A stretch of DNA of 64,000 nt, taken from contig JAUCBJ010002961.1 of NCBI GenBank assembly GCA_032718475.1, positions 27,322-91,321 on the forward strand. Direction: 5' to 3'. This document shows, piece after piece, positions 1 through 10,332 of this stretch. The notes under the pieces are model-generated. The model had not been told where the DNA came from. It saw only the letters and a program-made list of their open reading frames with translations, and searched no databases. The DNA is from Nemertoderma westbladi. Lineage: Eukaryota > Xenacoelomorpha > Nemertodermatida > Nemertodermatidae. A program made the position numbers and the translations under genes. How positions within the stretch are numbered: position 1 is the stretch's first letter; every line of letters begins with the position of its first letter.

Positions 1-2116
1 TTTCCCCCCTAGTATATCAATAAAAAAAATATATCCCCACTTTGGGCCTAATCCTGCGATCTAATTTTTCTCACCTCAACTCAAGTACATATTCTAATAC
101 TATCAAAATCAAGACTCCCCCCGATGCCTTACTCATCTTTTTTTTTATTATACCATATTATGTTGACTGTCCAATGTTTCATTACCATTAGTTTCTCAAT
201 AATTGTGAAAATAAAATTATGATTAACCATTAACTAATGGTTAATCATAATCATATAAAGTTCTTTTCTACTCCTGTAAAGTAATAATATTCAAATATTC
301 CTAGAATTATATCATTTATATTATATATTATATCAGTTAGATCACCTCTCCTGATGTTCCTTAAAGTAATAGAAACCGAGATTAATGCAATGTCTGTTGT
401 TTCTTCGATACGTTATCTTGCCCCCTGCTGCGAATGATTCATCTGAAATATTATCATAGCATTCTGAGACATTATGTCCCCAGGATACGCCATCGCCGTC
501 CATCGCCTATTCAATCGCCTATTCAATCAGTTACATGCTGCCAGTAAATGATCAAGTCCACCGCAATATACATATTATGTCAACCCTGTCTCCTTAGCTA
601 TGTAGGTTAACTTGATATGGTGTAGGTAGACAGACTCCCACAAAATCCACACCCTGGATTCGAATACCATTGATCTAAATTGTGTTCCCTTGTGGGTCTC
701 CCATCTTCTGTGGTTTCTTTATATAATACAATGCTGGTCTCCCATGACTTCTCCCATGTACTTCTTTCTCCATTTGTGCTACTTTAACAGCTGATTATAG
801 TCTGATTTATAACTTCCTGTAAGTTCAACTCGAATTAATTTTGCCATCTTTCCCTATCAAATATTTACTATTTGTTCCAACATTACAAATTTATGTATAT
901 AATGCGATTCATCTTGTTTTAATTCCATGTAGCCCTACTCTCGTTTCCGTATCTATTCCGTATCTGTTGCATCACTAATATTCCCTTTCCAAGGTCCCTC
1001 ATTCCATCCGGTAATAATTTACCACAATATCGGTTTGGTTGGTTATAGTATGCGTTGCGTTGCTGTACTAATTTACTTGCTACATGCCATAGTCACACTG
1101 ATTGTTCTCATCGTGTGTCTTTTCTACTCAGTGACTGACTTAACAATAATATAGATTTCTCGTTGAAATATAGACTCGATCCCATCTGTCTCTTAAGAGC
1201 TGCTCTGTAGTTAAATTATTTATATTTATTAATTCCAGGAATTACTTATTCTTCCCTTTGTATCCTTTCCTCACTCTCCCGTTTCGCATGATGCTGTTTT
1301 CACTATTTGCATCCGAAAAGAGTCTCCATTAAAGGACTTAAAACCGGTGGACTCCCGACTTCTGGATTATCCACCATTCCCGGTATTTGCTGCCGATTGT
1401 GCCTGTACCATTGCTGTTTCAATAGCAATGGTAACTTACATTGTCGCACTTACATTATCACTTACACTCAAAGTTGTTGAAATACATCTCTCATTGACAC
1501 CATTCTGCTCCATTCATACCATTCTGCTGCTCACCTTACTCAGACAGATTGGGGATTTTGAGCTCCTTATTATCCATCACATCTAAATGCAATTCACTCG
1601 TGTCGGATGTATATTTATGTATATTTATGTCATTTATATATTATATATATTATATTTCACTGCCATCAACGTTCTAAACCTCCTGCATCAGGAGCTGGTG
1701 AAACGTGACGTCGATGCCACTCAACACAAAGCAGCTGCCTACATGCTACACTCTCACAACTCATGTTGTTAATGGAATCCTCAGGACTTAATCCCTCGGA
1801 TTCCAACTCTGGAGGACTGTGTCTTAGTAAACTTTCTTCCTCACTTATGAATTATTTTAAATAAGTGGTAATTTATAAATGAGATATATAATTAACTGTC
1901 CTGGTTGCATTGTTGTTGTGTTCTCGAACATCTTGTCAATTTCGTGTCATAGTTCCTTTAGAATCTGGTCCTTCATGGCCATCCTTGTGTCGGGGTGGTT
2001 GTCGTTTGTGGTTTACTCCTTGATGCTAGATGCCCATTGTTAGGGTCTATTGGAGGTAGACTACTGTAGCTCTGCTGATGGAACTATAGTCTATGGAGAG
2101 CGGTGGTTGAAACATA
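1..2116. other. No gene recognised; AT-rich intergenic DNA
   Basis: I see no coding domain here. The short open frames at 1347-1772 begin with non-ATG codons, contain no recognisable motif and have the composition of their surroundings. The stretch holds one strong palindrome (listed separately) and a small inverted repeat near 1408-1431 (CCATTGCT ... AGCAATGG). Confidence 0.6.
217..250. repeat. Perfect 16-bp palindrome with 2-nt loop
   Basis: The arm at 217-232 (TTATGATTAACCATTA) is the exact reverse complement of 235-250, separated by AC. It would form a very stable cruciform in AT-rich DNA. No element boundary was recognised around it. Confidence 0.85.
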
Positions 2117-2140
2117 CCCCCCCCCCCCCCCCCCCCCCCC
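2117..2140. repeat. Poly(C) run of 24
   Basis: Uninterrupted cytosine homopolymer. It is one of about ten such runs of 18 or more bases spread over the window. Confidence 0.95.
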
Positions 2141-2220
2141 ATTGCCCACTCGAATGGACCTCCTGGTTGTAACTAGGAAGAGCGCTAGCATACCCCCTGC
2201 AGGGCAAGGTTGCTCCTCTG

Positions 2221-3850
2221 ATAGATAGATAGATAGATGCTGATTTTATTACTTTAAAACATTTGAATTAAAATAAATACCAATCAGACAATAAAAACCC
2301 GGACTAGCCGGTATAATGTAGGACAATCAATAGTTCACCGGTAGAGCACAATAAATAATCATGTGAAATATTAGGTGTCCAAACATTTCATTAAGGTAAT
2401 AATACAAATGTAACCACTTCACTAGAATTCCTTATTTTTATTTTAAATTCCAAAGTAGTCGAGGATGCGCTGGTGCTTTATATCAAATGCCTGCATGTAG
2501 CTTATCTGATAATTTACTCACTGGGACACATCTTCAATCGTGAAAAAATATTCCCCTTGTTGTATTTATAATTAATGATAGAAGTGAGTGTAGGAAGTCT
2601 ATGACATGTGGCACCTAAATGATATCTGCTGCCCAGACCGCAGTAACGAGACTGAGAAGATCCGGTGCAGTGCGCACTGCGCAGGCCCTCCCAAATAATT
2701 ATTATATTGCAAGGTGCGCCGGAGAGAGCTCTGGATCAAGGAGCTTGGGCTTTGTAGACCCCTGAACAGTGTTCCGGTGCATTGACTTAAAGCCATTACA
2801 GACAAATCGGAAGCCTCATACAAATTAAAGATAACACCATCTGAGACATAATTTCCAACATGAAGAAGACTATGTAGAATCTTCCTATGATATGCATCTA
2901 CTGCATTGATATCCGATTTATTCAGTGCACCAAAATTATAACAATTCCTGTATAGTATTGATGGTATTGCAAGAGATTTCCAGAGATTAGCAATGCACCC
3001 AACATCGTATCATTTAGAGGTCCATCTTTAATTGTGGAAGATTTCAGAGTGAGTGGCTATCGACTTGAAGATTTCAGCCTTGTGACTATGATTTTGCCCT
3101 ATTTTGAACAAAAGAAAAGAGATATGTTCTGAGGCTTTTGTTAGATGTCCATTGATGGAGAGCCTGAGATGCTGGATATGTTTCCAGAATGCGTGGGGGT
3201 TTGACTGGGTAGTCCTGGAAGAAGGAATAATATGTGAGATCTTTTTCTTGGAAAGAAAGTTACGAAGACGGTGGGTAGATCTTTTTGATTCTTTAAATGC
3301 AGATTTTAGTGGATCATCCTCGTTCTTTCCACCATGGTACCAAAAATCACAAAGTCTCTTTGTAGTTTGAACTCTGTCACACAACTTTTTACTTCGAATT
3401 CTGTAGTTACGATTTCGTTTTCTTGGCTTTAAATTGTATATAGATAGACATGCACTATCATAAAGCAACATTTGAAGATCTTTGGCATAATTATGCCGTG
3501 ATGTATGATTATGATGACAATTTTGCTTGCTAAACTGGTTAATGAGAACCTCTAAGCCATTTGTTACAAGTTGTTTGTAGTGGTCTAGCTGTGCTGAAGA
3601 TGCCCTTGACCAGTTGAAACGTTTTGGCCCAAGAAAGCAGTTCTGAGAAGGTGCTTTGTCGCGGTGAAGATGGGAAGAAGAGTTTATGAAACAAGATGTA
3701 GGAGTATGGTCTGATAAATTGTCAGTCTCGTCCATAGGATGACAAATTCCATATTTGATCAGTGCCTCGCCTGTTATGTTACTGATAATGTGGTCGATGT
3801 AAGACCGTGAGTTGTTGTAGCCATAGAATGTGTGTAAGGAGCCAGTAAAC
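2221..3850 (-). mobile_element. Broken APE-type LINE with (ATCT)n tail
   Basis: Read on the minus strand, the element begins inside the endonuclease domain (frame 3855-3028, with the block SRSYIDHIISNI followed by NLSDHTP, the typical end of an APE endonuclease). It passes into the linker upstream of the reverse transcriptase, then jumps to the extreme C-terminal part near 3000-2800, whose translation includes IPSILY, ALNKSDINAVDAYHRKILHS and LLHVG. The catalytic palm (YxDD) is missing, so there is an internal deletion, and frames change several times. The 3' end is the microsatellite at about 2222-2239, (ATCT)n on the element's strand, a common tail of CR1/L2-like LINEs. The clade is inferred only. 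It is a dead copy. Confidence 0.7.
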
Positions 3851-4297
3851 TTCAATGTGGAATCAATATTCCTTTCAAGTTGATCTATATATGTTATGGC
3901 CAGTCGTCCACGACTACGCTATCCATGAGTTGGTTGCCAGAAAAGTAGATCTGGTATGACCTCGTCTTTACTTCGCCAGCAGTGCCCACTGAATCTTAAT
4001 CTACATTCACGGAGGGTGGTTGATACAGGTGGTATTGTACCATAAAGCTCAGCATTTGTCATGTGTTGTCTCCAGCTGATGTTTAGGGCTGCCTTAGTAG
4101 TCTTGTGTAGCAACCATCAATTCGTTGTTCAAGTGATTTAGTCAGTGTCCAGGTCTCACCCCCGTATAAAAATACACTTTCCACTGTGGCTTGAAAGAAC
4201 TTAGTCTTCAGGTGCCTGGGGAGATCTGATTTCCAGATGGTATCCATTTTTGATAGAGCTGCCCAAGCCTTTGCTTTCCTAACTTCTATGTCCTTAA
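3850..4297 (-). mobile_element. C-terminal fragment of an RTE-like LINE
   Basis: Two overlapping minus-strand frames (4310-4083 and 4113-3919) are one protein split by a frameshift near 4100. The first contains KAWAALSKMDTIWKS and ESVFLYGGETWTLTKSLEQR. The second contains LNISWRQHMTNAELYG and RLRFSGHCWRSKDEV and ends at FWQPTHG before a stop, with RSRGRLAITYIDQLER readable past it. This is the post-palm C terminus seen in RTE-type endonuclease/reverse-transcriptase ORFs. Both ends are truncated, and its 3' side abuts the LINE at 2221-3850 on the same strand. It is a pseudogene. Confidence 0.75.
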
Positions 4298-4310
4298 AAG
4301 AAAAAGTCAT

Positions 4311-5752
4311 TAAGAATCAGTGTTCTCTCAAACAAAAGCAGCTTTACTTGGCGGGCTACTACAAAATAAGGTTTATACTGCATAGTACGTAGATACCTGC
4401 CAAAGCAAATCAAAAAAGGTTATAAACAACAAAATAGGACAAGGATTTCATTTCAGATATTTCTTTCCTTATTTCGCCCCCCTAGCGGCAGACTGGACAG
4501 TGTCTTCCCAAACACACTGCCTATGGTGTAGTAGTGTAAGCGGATTCAATTCCCTTGCTTTATCCACCCGAAAATGGGACCAGTGGCATTTTACCAATAT
4601 AGTTGGCGATACGAGATTTCCAATAATAATCTCGCCTCATAACCAACTCGGGGGGGGGGGCGATACAGGCCCTAAAGCCACAGAGAGAGGTGAGAGGTCA
4701 AACCACCTCACAGGGAGAACACAGCTAGTCAAGGCTAGCGGCAGGGGGTAACACTTACAGGGAGTGCCAAAGTGACAATTATTATATAAGCCAATAGCAG
4801 GCAGGGGAGTATGTGGGGAAAGATAGGAAAGCATCCATTGGGTACAGAAGGCCAAGTAGAGTAGAGGTGAAACCAATATCTGTGTGTATCAATCATATAG
4901 TTATCCTAATTACTGATTTACCGTTCAGTTCATTAATCACAGAGTTGCAGACCGGTTATAGTTTTTAACCGTCATTCTACACACTGCTGTTGTAATTCTG
5001 TATTGCAATTTCAATCATATACTGTCATACATTCTGTGCTATTATCATTGGAACATTAACATCGAGAAACACAAACTCTGTTATTTTTCCCCAACGGCCT
5101 TCGGCCAAAAGGACACTAGCCCAGCAGACCAGCAGTTAAGTGACGCGTACAAATCTTACCCAGTTGGGATCTCAGATCCCGTCACAAGTAGACATCTGCC
5201 AAGTATCAGCTAAAAAGCATTATAAATAAATAAATGGGAGACCCCTGCATCATGTATAGGATGCACAAGATAGAGTCAAGACCAAACATGTAGAGTGACA
5301 GACTGAACTGCTAGGCCTACCTCGCCCTACCGGTGTCCTAGACGAATCTCTCTTTCCCCCCCCCCCCCCCCCCCCAGCGAAGGAATGCAACCTTGCAACC
5401 TTCGCCTACATGATTCGTCTATCAGCCTATTTTTGGATTTTATTTGACTGTTTATCTATATAGTAGGCCTACTCATTTATATAAATCAGGAAATGTGCAA
5501 AAAATATTAATTGAAAAATCTTTGCACTTGCATTTATACTGTGGAGAGGCTACAATGAATGCAGTGGTCCAGGTGATTGATTCTTAAAGTGCACAGTTGA
5601 TTTTATTTGACTGTAGAACTTGACTCCAGATGAATGACTCGAGGTAGAGTAGTAATGGAGAGGGCCAACCCCAACTGCTGTACCAAGAAGTGGTTTGCTT
5701 GCCAGATTTAACATTAACTGTGAATTGTAATCTATACAGCTGTAATCTAATA
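4311..5752. other. No gene recognised
   Basis: No domain was recognised on either strand. The short frames at 4500-4751, 4637-4876 and 5550-5783 carry no motif. The stretch contains a G-run near 4650 and the poly(C) tract at 5356-5375. A short A-rich (AAAT)n end near 5220-5236 could be the tail of an old retroposon, but nothing upstream of it is recognisable. Confidence 0.5.
5356..5375. repeat. Poly(C) run of 20
   Basis: Uninterrupted cytosine homopolymer. Confidence 0.95.
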
Positions 5753-6030
5753 TGTAGCTGTTGTATTTTTTAATTAAAATCATTGTTGCCTAATAATGGT
5801 TTTACATTTTATGGGTAGCAAATCAGCAGAAATTTTGACAATTTCGGGGTAGATTTTGTCGATAAAATGCGTTAAAAAGAAGATAAATGCAGTTAAATTT
5901 CAGGAAAATATCGTATTGCAACGCGCCCCGGAGTTGTGCTGGTTCCGAAACACCAAAAACCTTCGAGGAAAGTTACAACATGTCGATTTCTATAGCTGTA
6001 CAAACAAACTTTTTATATGCTGTATAATAC
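5753..6030. repeat. Left part of 2-kb repeat, copy A (split by LTR element)
   Basis: From about TGTAGCTGTTG onward this matches 23036-23310 (shared ATAATGGTTTTACATTTTA, GGTAGATTTTGTCGATAAA and AATATCGTxTTGCAACG). The match resumes at 10333 after the LTR element, so 5753-6030 plus 10333-12028 is one repeat copy interrupted by the insertion. The left half is more diverged between copies than the right half. Confidence 0.8.
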
Positions 6031-6201
6031 TGTTATAATTAATCAGCTATCTTTATACTGCTGTTCAGTACACCTGTATACTGCTCATCAGTATACCGGT
6101 ATTCTCATATTTACTTATGTATTGTATGTCTCGTAAAGCCATACTTGTGGTCTTTATATTATATTGTTTGTTACTCATCACCTCGTCATTCTTTCATTAC
6201 A
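6031..6201 (+). repeat. 5' LTR (171 bp)
   Basis: Starts TGTTATAATTAATC and ends CTTTCATTACA. A TATA-like box (TATACC, 6092-6097) stands 28 bp upstream of 6120, where the sequence complementary to the primer-binding site begins. That makes about 6120 a plausible transcription start and hence the start of R. I saw no AATAAA in the LTR. Confidence 0.93.
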
Positions 6202-6202
6202 A

Positions 6203-6220
6203 TTTACGAGACATACAATA
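6203..6220 (+). promoter_or_regulatory. Self-complementary primer-binding site
   Basis: One base after the LTR, 6203-6220 (TTTACGAGACATACAATA) is the exact reverse complement of 6120-6137 inside the same LTR. The geometry suits self-priming: the 3' side of the LTR segment pairs with the base next to U5. I found no obvious match to a tRNA 3' end (no TGG start). Self-priming from the mRNA 5' end is established for Tf1/sushi-type Ty3/Gypsy elements. Here it is inferred from complementarity alone. Confidence 0.8.
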
Positions 6221-6238
6221 ACTCAGTTTCATGGTATA

Positions 6239-7216
6239 ATGGAAAATTTTATGCGTCCAGATCGTTTCGATGTCAATCCAAATTCGGTTACTGCAAACAA
6301 GGAATGGGTTCACTGGTTTCGAACCTTTACCAACTTCATGGATTCTGTCACAACGTTAAATCCGAAGAAGTTTGACACTCTTATTAATTACGTGTCGCCC
6401 GCTGTGTATGAGTACATTGCAGATTGTACAACATATGATGATGACGCTATAACGATCCTTCGTAATCTCTATGTCAAGCCGAAAAATGAAATTTTCGCTC
6501 GTCATCAACTTGCAACGAGGAAACAGCAATCAGGCGAATCAATCGACGAGTTTCTTCAGTCTCTGCGTCAGCTCTCAAAGGATTGCAATTTTACACCCGT
6601 AGATGCAAATAAACACTGTGAAGAATCAATACGCGACTCTTTTATCTCAGGTTTATCTTCGACTATCATCCGACAACGATTATTAGAGAATGCAACACTA
6701 GATTTGCAGTCCGCACATGATCAAGCTCGTGCATTGGAACTTGCTCATAAACATTCCGAGTTTTATGCTCAGCCATCTGCATCTGCCAATGACAATATTG
6801 CAGCTGTTCCATCTAATGAGGACAATAACTATGGTACCGGTACCGGTACCGGTAACGAATTCTCAGCAATGGCATATGGTAAAAAAAGTTGCTATTTCTG
6901 TGGAAATTCTTATCATCAAAGGCAGTTCTGTCCTGCAAGTCGAGCTAACTGCACTAAGTGTAACAAACCAGGCCATTTTGCTAAAGTTTGTCGAAGTGGG
7001 GGCGGAATTGGACCAGGTAGCGGTAGCAGTAGGTACAACAGTAGTGCCAGTTCCAGCAGGGTAAAGCAATCAGCAGCAATTAATGATTTTAGCAATATAC
7101 AGGACAATGAGTTTTTAGCCGCTATCTACCCTAAAAACGTTTCCGCTGCTGCTAGTGAATGTCCTAAATCTCTTTCAAAGGCTATTGTTAATATCAAAAT
7201 AAAAGGCACAAGTTAA
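6239..7216 (+). CDS. gag: Gag polyprotein of the LTR retrotransposon
   Basis: The frame is uninterrupted from the ATG at 6239, the first ATG in this frame after the primer-binding site; an earlier in-frame ATG at 6164 lies inside the LTR. The product is 325 residues. The N-terminal part looks like a Ty3/Gypsy capsid (helical, with LRNLYVKPKNEIFARHQL and QSGESIDEFLQSLRQL, typical of the retrotrans_gag region). The C-terminal part has two zinc knuckles of the form C-X2-C-X4-H-X4-C: CYFCGNSYHQRQFC and CTKCNKPGHFAKVC. A GT-rich spacer (GTGTGTG) precedes them. It forms the virus-like particle and binds the RNA. The stop TAA at 7214-7216 overlaps the pol frame in the +1 phase. Unlike pol, this gene is intact. 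Confidence 0.92.
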   Translation: MENFMRPDRFDVNPNSVTANKEWVHWFRTFTNFMDSVTTLNPKKFDTLINYVSPAVYEYIADCTTYDDDAITILRNLYVKPKNEIFARHQLATRKQQSGESIDEFLQSLRQLSKDCNFTPVDANKHCEESIRDSFISGLSSTIIRQRLLENATLDLQSAHDQARALELAHKHSEFYAQPSASANDNIAAVPSNEDNNYGTGTGTGNEFSAMAYGKKSCYFCGNSYHQRQFCPASRANCTKCNKPGHFAKVCRSGGGIGPGSGSSRYNSSASSSRVKQSAAINDFSNIQDNEFLAAIYPKNVSAAASECPKSLSKAIVNIKIKGTS

Positions 7217-10043
7217 TGCACTAGTTGATACGGGTAGTTCAGGAAATTATATAACAGAACCTCTTACTTCTCGGCTACAAATTTCCATTCAACCTGGAGG
7301 AGGAGAAGTCTCTATGGATGCACCTTCTTTATCGACTCCAATATTGGGTCAGTGTTCTTTAACTATCAATCTTAATGGCCAACGATACGAGGATGTTCAG
7401 TTCGATGTTCTACCATCTCTTTGCTCCGAAGTAATCCTCGGTCAACGATTTATGAAACGGCACTCTAGTGTTACTCTTAGTTTTGGTGGTGACCTTCCAA
7501 CTTTAGATATATGTAGTCTCACTATAGTATCTACATCGGCACCAACTGTATTTGCACATATTTCACCGGATTGTCAACCAATTGCTACTAAATCAAGGAG
7601 GTTTAGTGATTCTGATCAACAATTTATTGAAATCGAAATTCAAAAACTACTCAAGGAAGGTATCATTGAACGAAGCCAGTCACCTTGGCGAGCTCAAGTC
7701 GTCATCGCAGATGATGGAAGACATAAGAAGCGTCTTTGTGTTGATTATTCACAAACCATAAACCGATTTACTTATCTGGATGCATATCCCCTCCCTAGAA
7801 TCGATGATATGGCTAATAACATTGCTCAGTACGAGGTCTTCAGCACACTCGACCTAAAGAGTGCATATCATCAAATCCCATTACTCTGTGAGGATAAGAT
7901 TTATACTGCTTTCGAGGCCAATGGATGCCTTTATCAATTCACTAGACTTCCATTTGGATTGACAAACGCCGTCGCCAGTTTTCGGAGGAAAAAGGATGAA
8001 TTTGTCAAGGATGAGAATCTATCGGACACATTCGTGTATCTCGATAACATAACTATTGGTGGTAGAAACCAGGAGGAACACGATACTAACCTAAATCGAT
8101 TACTCGCTGCTGCTAAGAAGAATAATCTTACCTTTAACCATGATAAAAGCATTATATCCAAATCGTCTATCAACCTTCTTGGTTATGTTATTTCCCATAA
8201 CGAACTCAGGCCTGATCCTGAACGACTGAAACCTCTCCGAGATCTTCCCATCCCAACCGATAATAAATCGCGACAACGTGCTATGGGATTGTTCTCGTAT
8301 TATTCGCAATTTATTTGCAATTTCTCTGCTATAATAGGTCCTCTTGTTAAATCAGCATTTCCTTTGGGCAAAGAAGCTAAGGATGCCTTTGAGCTACTCA
8401 AAAAGGAAATTGAAGAAGCTGTTGTCTACTCTATAGATGAAGATATCCCATTTGTTGTTGAAACAGATGCTTCAGATTTTGCTATTGCGGCTACACTAAA
8501 TCAACAGGGTCGCCCTGTCGCCTTCTTCTCGAAAACTCTCAGTGGTTCGGCTATTAAACAGGCAAGTGTAGAGAAAGAAGCCCAGGCCATTATAGATGCT
8601 GTTCGGAAATGGAAGCATTATCTTACGGGTCGACATTTCACGTTAGTGACCGATCAAAGGTTCAACTTACATCTGATCAACTTACATGTTTGATTCTAAG
8701 AACAAAGGAAAAATTAAAAACGATAAAATAATGAGGTGGCGAACTGAACTCGGCTGCTATAGCTATGACATTATATACAGACCTGGAAGTGAAAATCTCC
8801 CTGCTGATGCTCTGTCTTGATCAAGTTGCGCAGCCCTACTCCTTCAGCCACTCGGTCCCCAATCTAATGACAATGTTAATGTTGATAAATGTTGCTTCAC
8901 TGATACTGGGTCCATTGAATCGCTGGCGTCGCTCCACAATGCTTTGTGCCATCCAGGAGTTACTCGTATGTTACACTTCATCAGATGTAAAAATTTACCC
9001 TATTCAACCAATGATGTCAAAAGTGTGATTAGGAATTGCCCATCATGCGCTGAGGTTAAACCCCGTTTTTGCAAACCTCCTACAGTACAAGTCACTTAAT
9101 CAAAGCTACTATCGAATACTAATAATGAATATATATTAACAATTGTAGACGAATTCTCCAGATTCCCATTCGCTTATCCATGCCCTAATGTTGCAACTAA
9201 GACAGTTATTAGTTGCCTTACGCAATTATTTTCGATATTTGGAATGCCTGCTTTCGTTCATTCCGATAGGGGAAGCTCATTAATATCAGAGGAGCTGAAA
9301 TCATGGTTGTATAAACATGGTGTCGCAACTAGCAGAACTACACCATACAACCCTAGAGGAAATGGGCAAGTTGAAAGATATAACGGCATTATATGGAAAG
9401 CAATAACGTTAGCTTTGAAATCCCGGAACCTACCCAGCAAATGTTGGCAAACCGTTATTTTTGATGCATTGCATTCTATTCGGACTTTACTGTGCACTTC
9501 CACAAACGATACTCCACATGAGAGATTCTTTAATTATCAGAGACGATCTAGTGCTGGTCAATCAATACCGTCGTGGTTAGCTGAACCAGGGCCAGTTTTG
9601 GTTAAGAAACATGTTCGAGCCAGCAATTACGACCCATTGGTGGAAGAAGCTGAATTAATAGAAGCGAATCCTCAGTATGCGTTCGTTAAATTTGCATCAG
9701 GACGAGAATCGACTGTTTCAATTAAAGACCTGGCCCCCCGTGGTATTACAACGCAGTCTCAGATGAGAACCACCGATGGACCACCATCGGTAATCAGGAC
9801 CATACCACCGATGACGCTATAGATCAACCGAATCTAACCGCTGGGAATGATAGTTTACAACTATCTCCACTTGGCATCGAAACTGAAAGTATTGCCGATA
9901 CCGACATACATGAGGTAGAAGTAACAGCACATGGCAGAGACCCCAAAATCCAATCACCTAGGCAATCTACTACTACTAGGTATTATCGACCAACCCGCAG
10001 TCGTAAACCACCAATACGATATGGTTATGATACCAATCATTGA
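7203..10043 (+). pseudogene. pol: Pol polyprotein remnant (PR-RT-RNase H-IN)
   Basis: Protease: ALVDTGSSGNYI near 7218. Reverse transcriptase: KRLCVDYSQTINRF, STLDLKSAYHQIPL and the palm box YLDN, where the second catalytic Asp is Asn (codon 8045-8047). RNase H: VVETDASDFAIAATL, then a frame break at 8663-8687 where a 15-bp unit starting CAACTTACAT is doubled. TGA stop at 8818-8820 after PADALS. Integrase HHCC finger: SLHNALCHPG ... NCPSCAEV. TAA at 9097-9099, followed by loss of the block that normally holds the first integrase catalytic Asp. The other two acidic residues are present (HSDRG, GQVER). A last frame change near 9790 leads into the basic tail ending RSRKPPIRYGYDTNH at 10043. Known role: reverse transcription and integration. 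This copy cannot do either. Confidence 0.9.
7208..7214 (+). promoter_or_regulatory. Candidate +1 ribosomal frameshift site, gag to pol
   Basis: The last gag codons are ACA AGT TAA. Skipping one base gives ACA-(A)-GTT, and GTT is in the pol frame directly ahead of the protease motif. The pol frame is open only from 7203, so the shift must fall within 7203-7216. The AGT-T arrangement before a stop is like the well-known Ty3 site GCG-AGT-T, where A is skipped and GTT is read next. That it works this way here is inference; a chance indel is the alternative. Confidence 0.55.
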
Positions 10044-10143
10044 ACAACTGTAATAAAACAAAAACTGTAATACTGTATAGAGTATAACAATAACTGTAAA
10101 TTGAAAAAACCATTTATGATTTTTTTTGTTTAGTGATTTTTTT

Positions 10144-10156
10144 TGGATGGGGAGAA
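10144..10156 (+). promoter_or_regulatory. Polypurine tract
   Basis: TGGATGGGGAGAA lies immediately before the 3' LTR, preceded by a T-run. This is the expected position and composition for plus-strand priming. Confidence 0.8.
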
Positions 10157-10332
10157 TGTTATAATTAATCAGCTATCTTTATACTGCTGTTCAGTACACC
10201 TGTATACTGCTCATCAGTATACCGGTATTCTCATATTTACTTATGTATTGTACAGTATGTCTCGTAAAGCCATACTTGTGGTCTTTATATTATATTGTTT
10301 GTTACTCATCACCTCGTCATTCTTTCATTACA
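10157..10332 (+). repeat. 3' LTR (176 bp)
   Basis: Identical to the 5' LTR except for five extra bases (CAGTA), which interrupt the segment complementary to the primer-binding site. The 14 bases nearest the presumed primer 3' end still match. It ends CATTACA, followed by the target duplication AATAC. Confidence 0.93.

Larger units (their letters stand above)
6031..10332 (+). mobile_element. Ty3/Gypsy LTR retrotransposon, complete in structure, pol broken
   Basis: A 4302-bp element bounded by direct LTRs that start TG and end CA, flanked by the 5-bp target duplication AATAC (6026-6030 and 10333-10337). Order: 5' LTR, primer-binding site, gag with two CCHC knuckles, protease, reverse transcriptase, RNase H, integrase with HHCC finger, polypurine tract, 3' LTR. 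Protease-RT-RNase H-integrase order is that of Ty3/Gypsy (Metaviridae). The two LTRs differ by one 5-bp indel and no substitution that I can find, so the insertion is recent. Gag is intact but pol carries at least five disabling changes. The element sits inside a 2-kb repeat whose empty-site relative is at 23036-25050. Confidence 0.95.

Noticed and set aside
600-680. Possible tRNA gene (GGATTCGAATAC)
   Set aside because: No acceptor stem or cloverleaf could be drawn around it. I found no tRNA or rRNA gene in the window.
5100-5236. tRNA-derived SINE with a GGATCTCAGATCCC B-box-like stretch
   Set aside because: A and B box matches are too weak and spacing is not convincing. Only the (AAAT)n end is suggestive.
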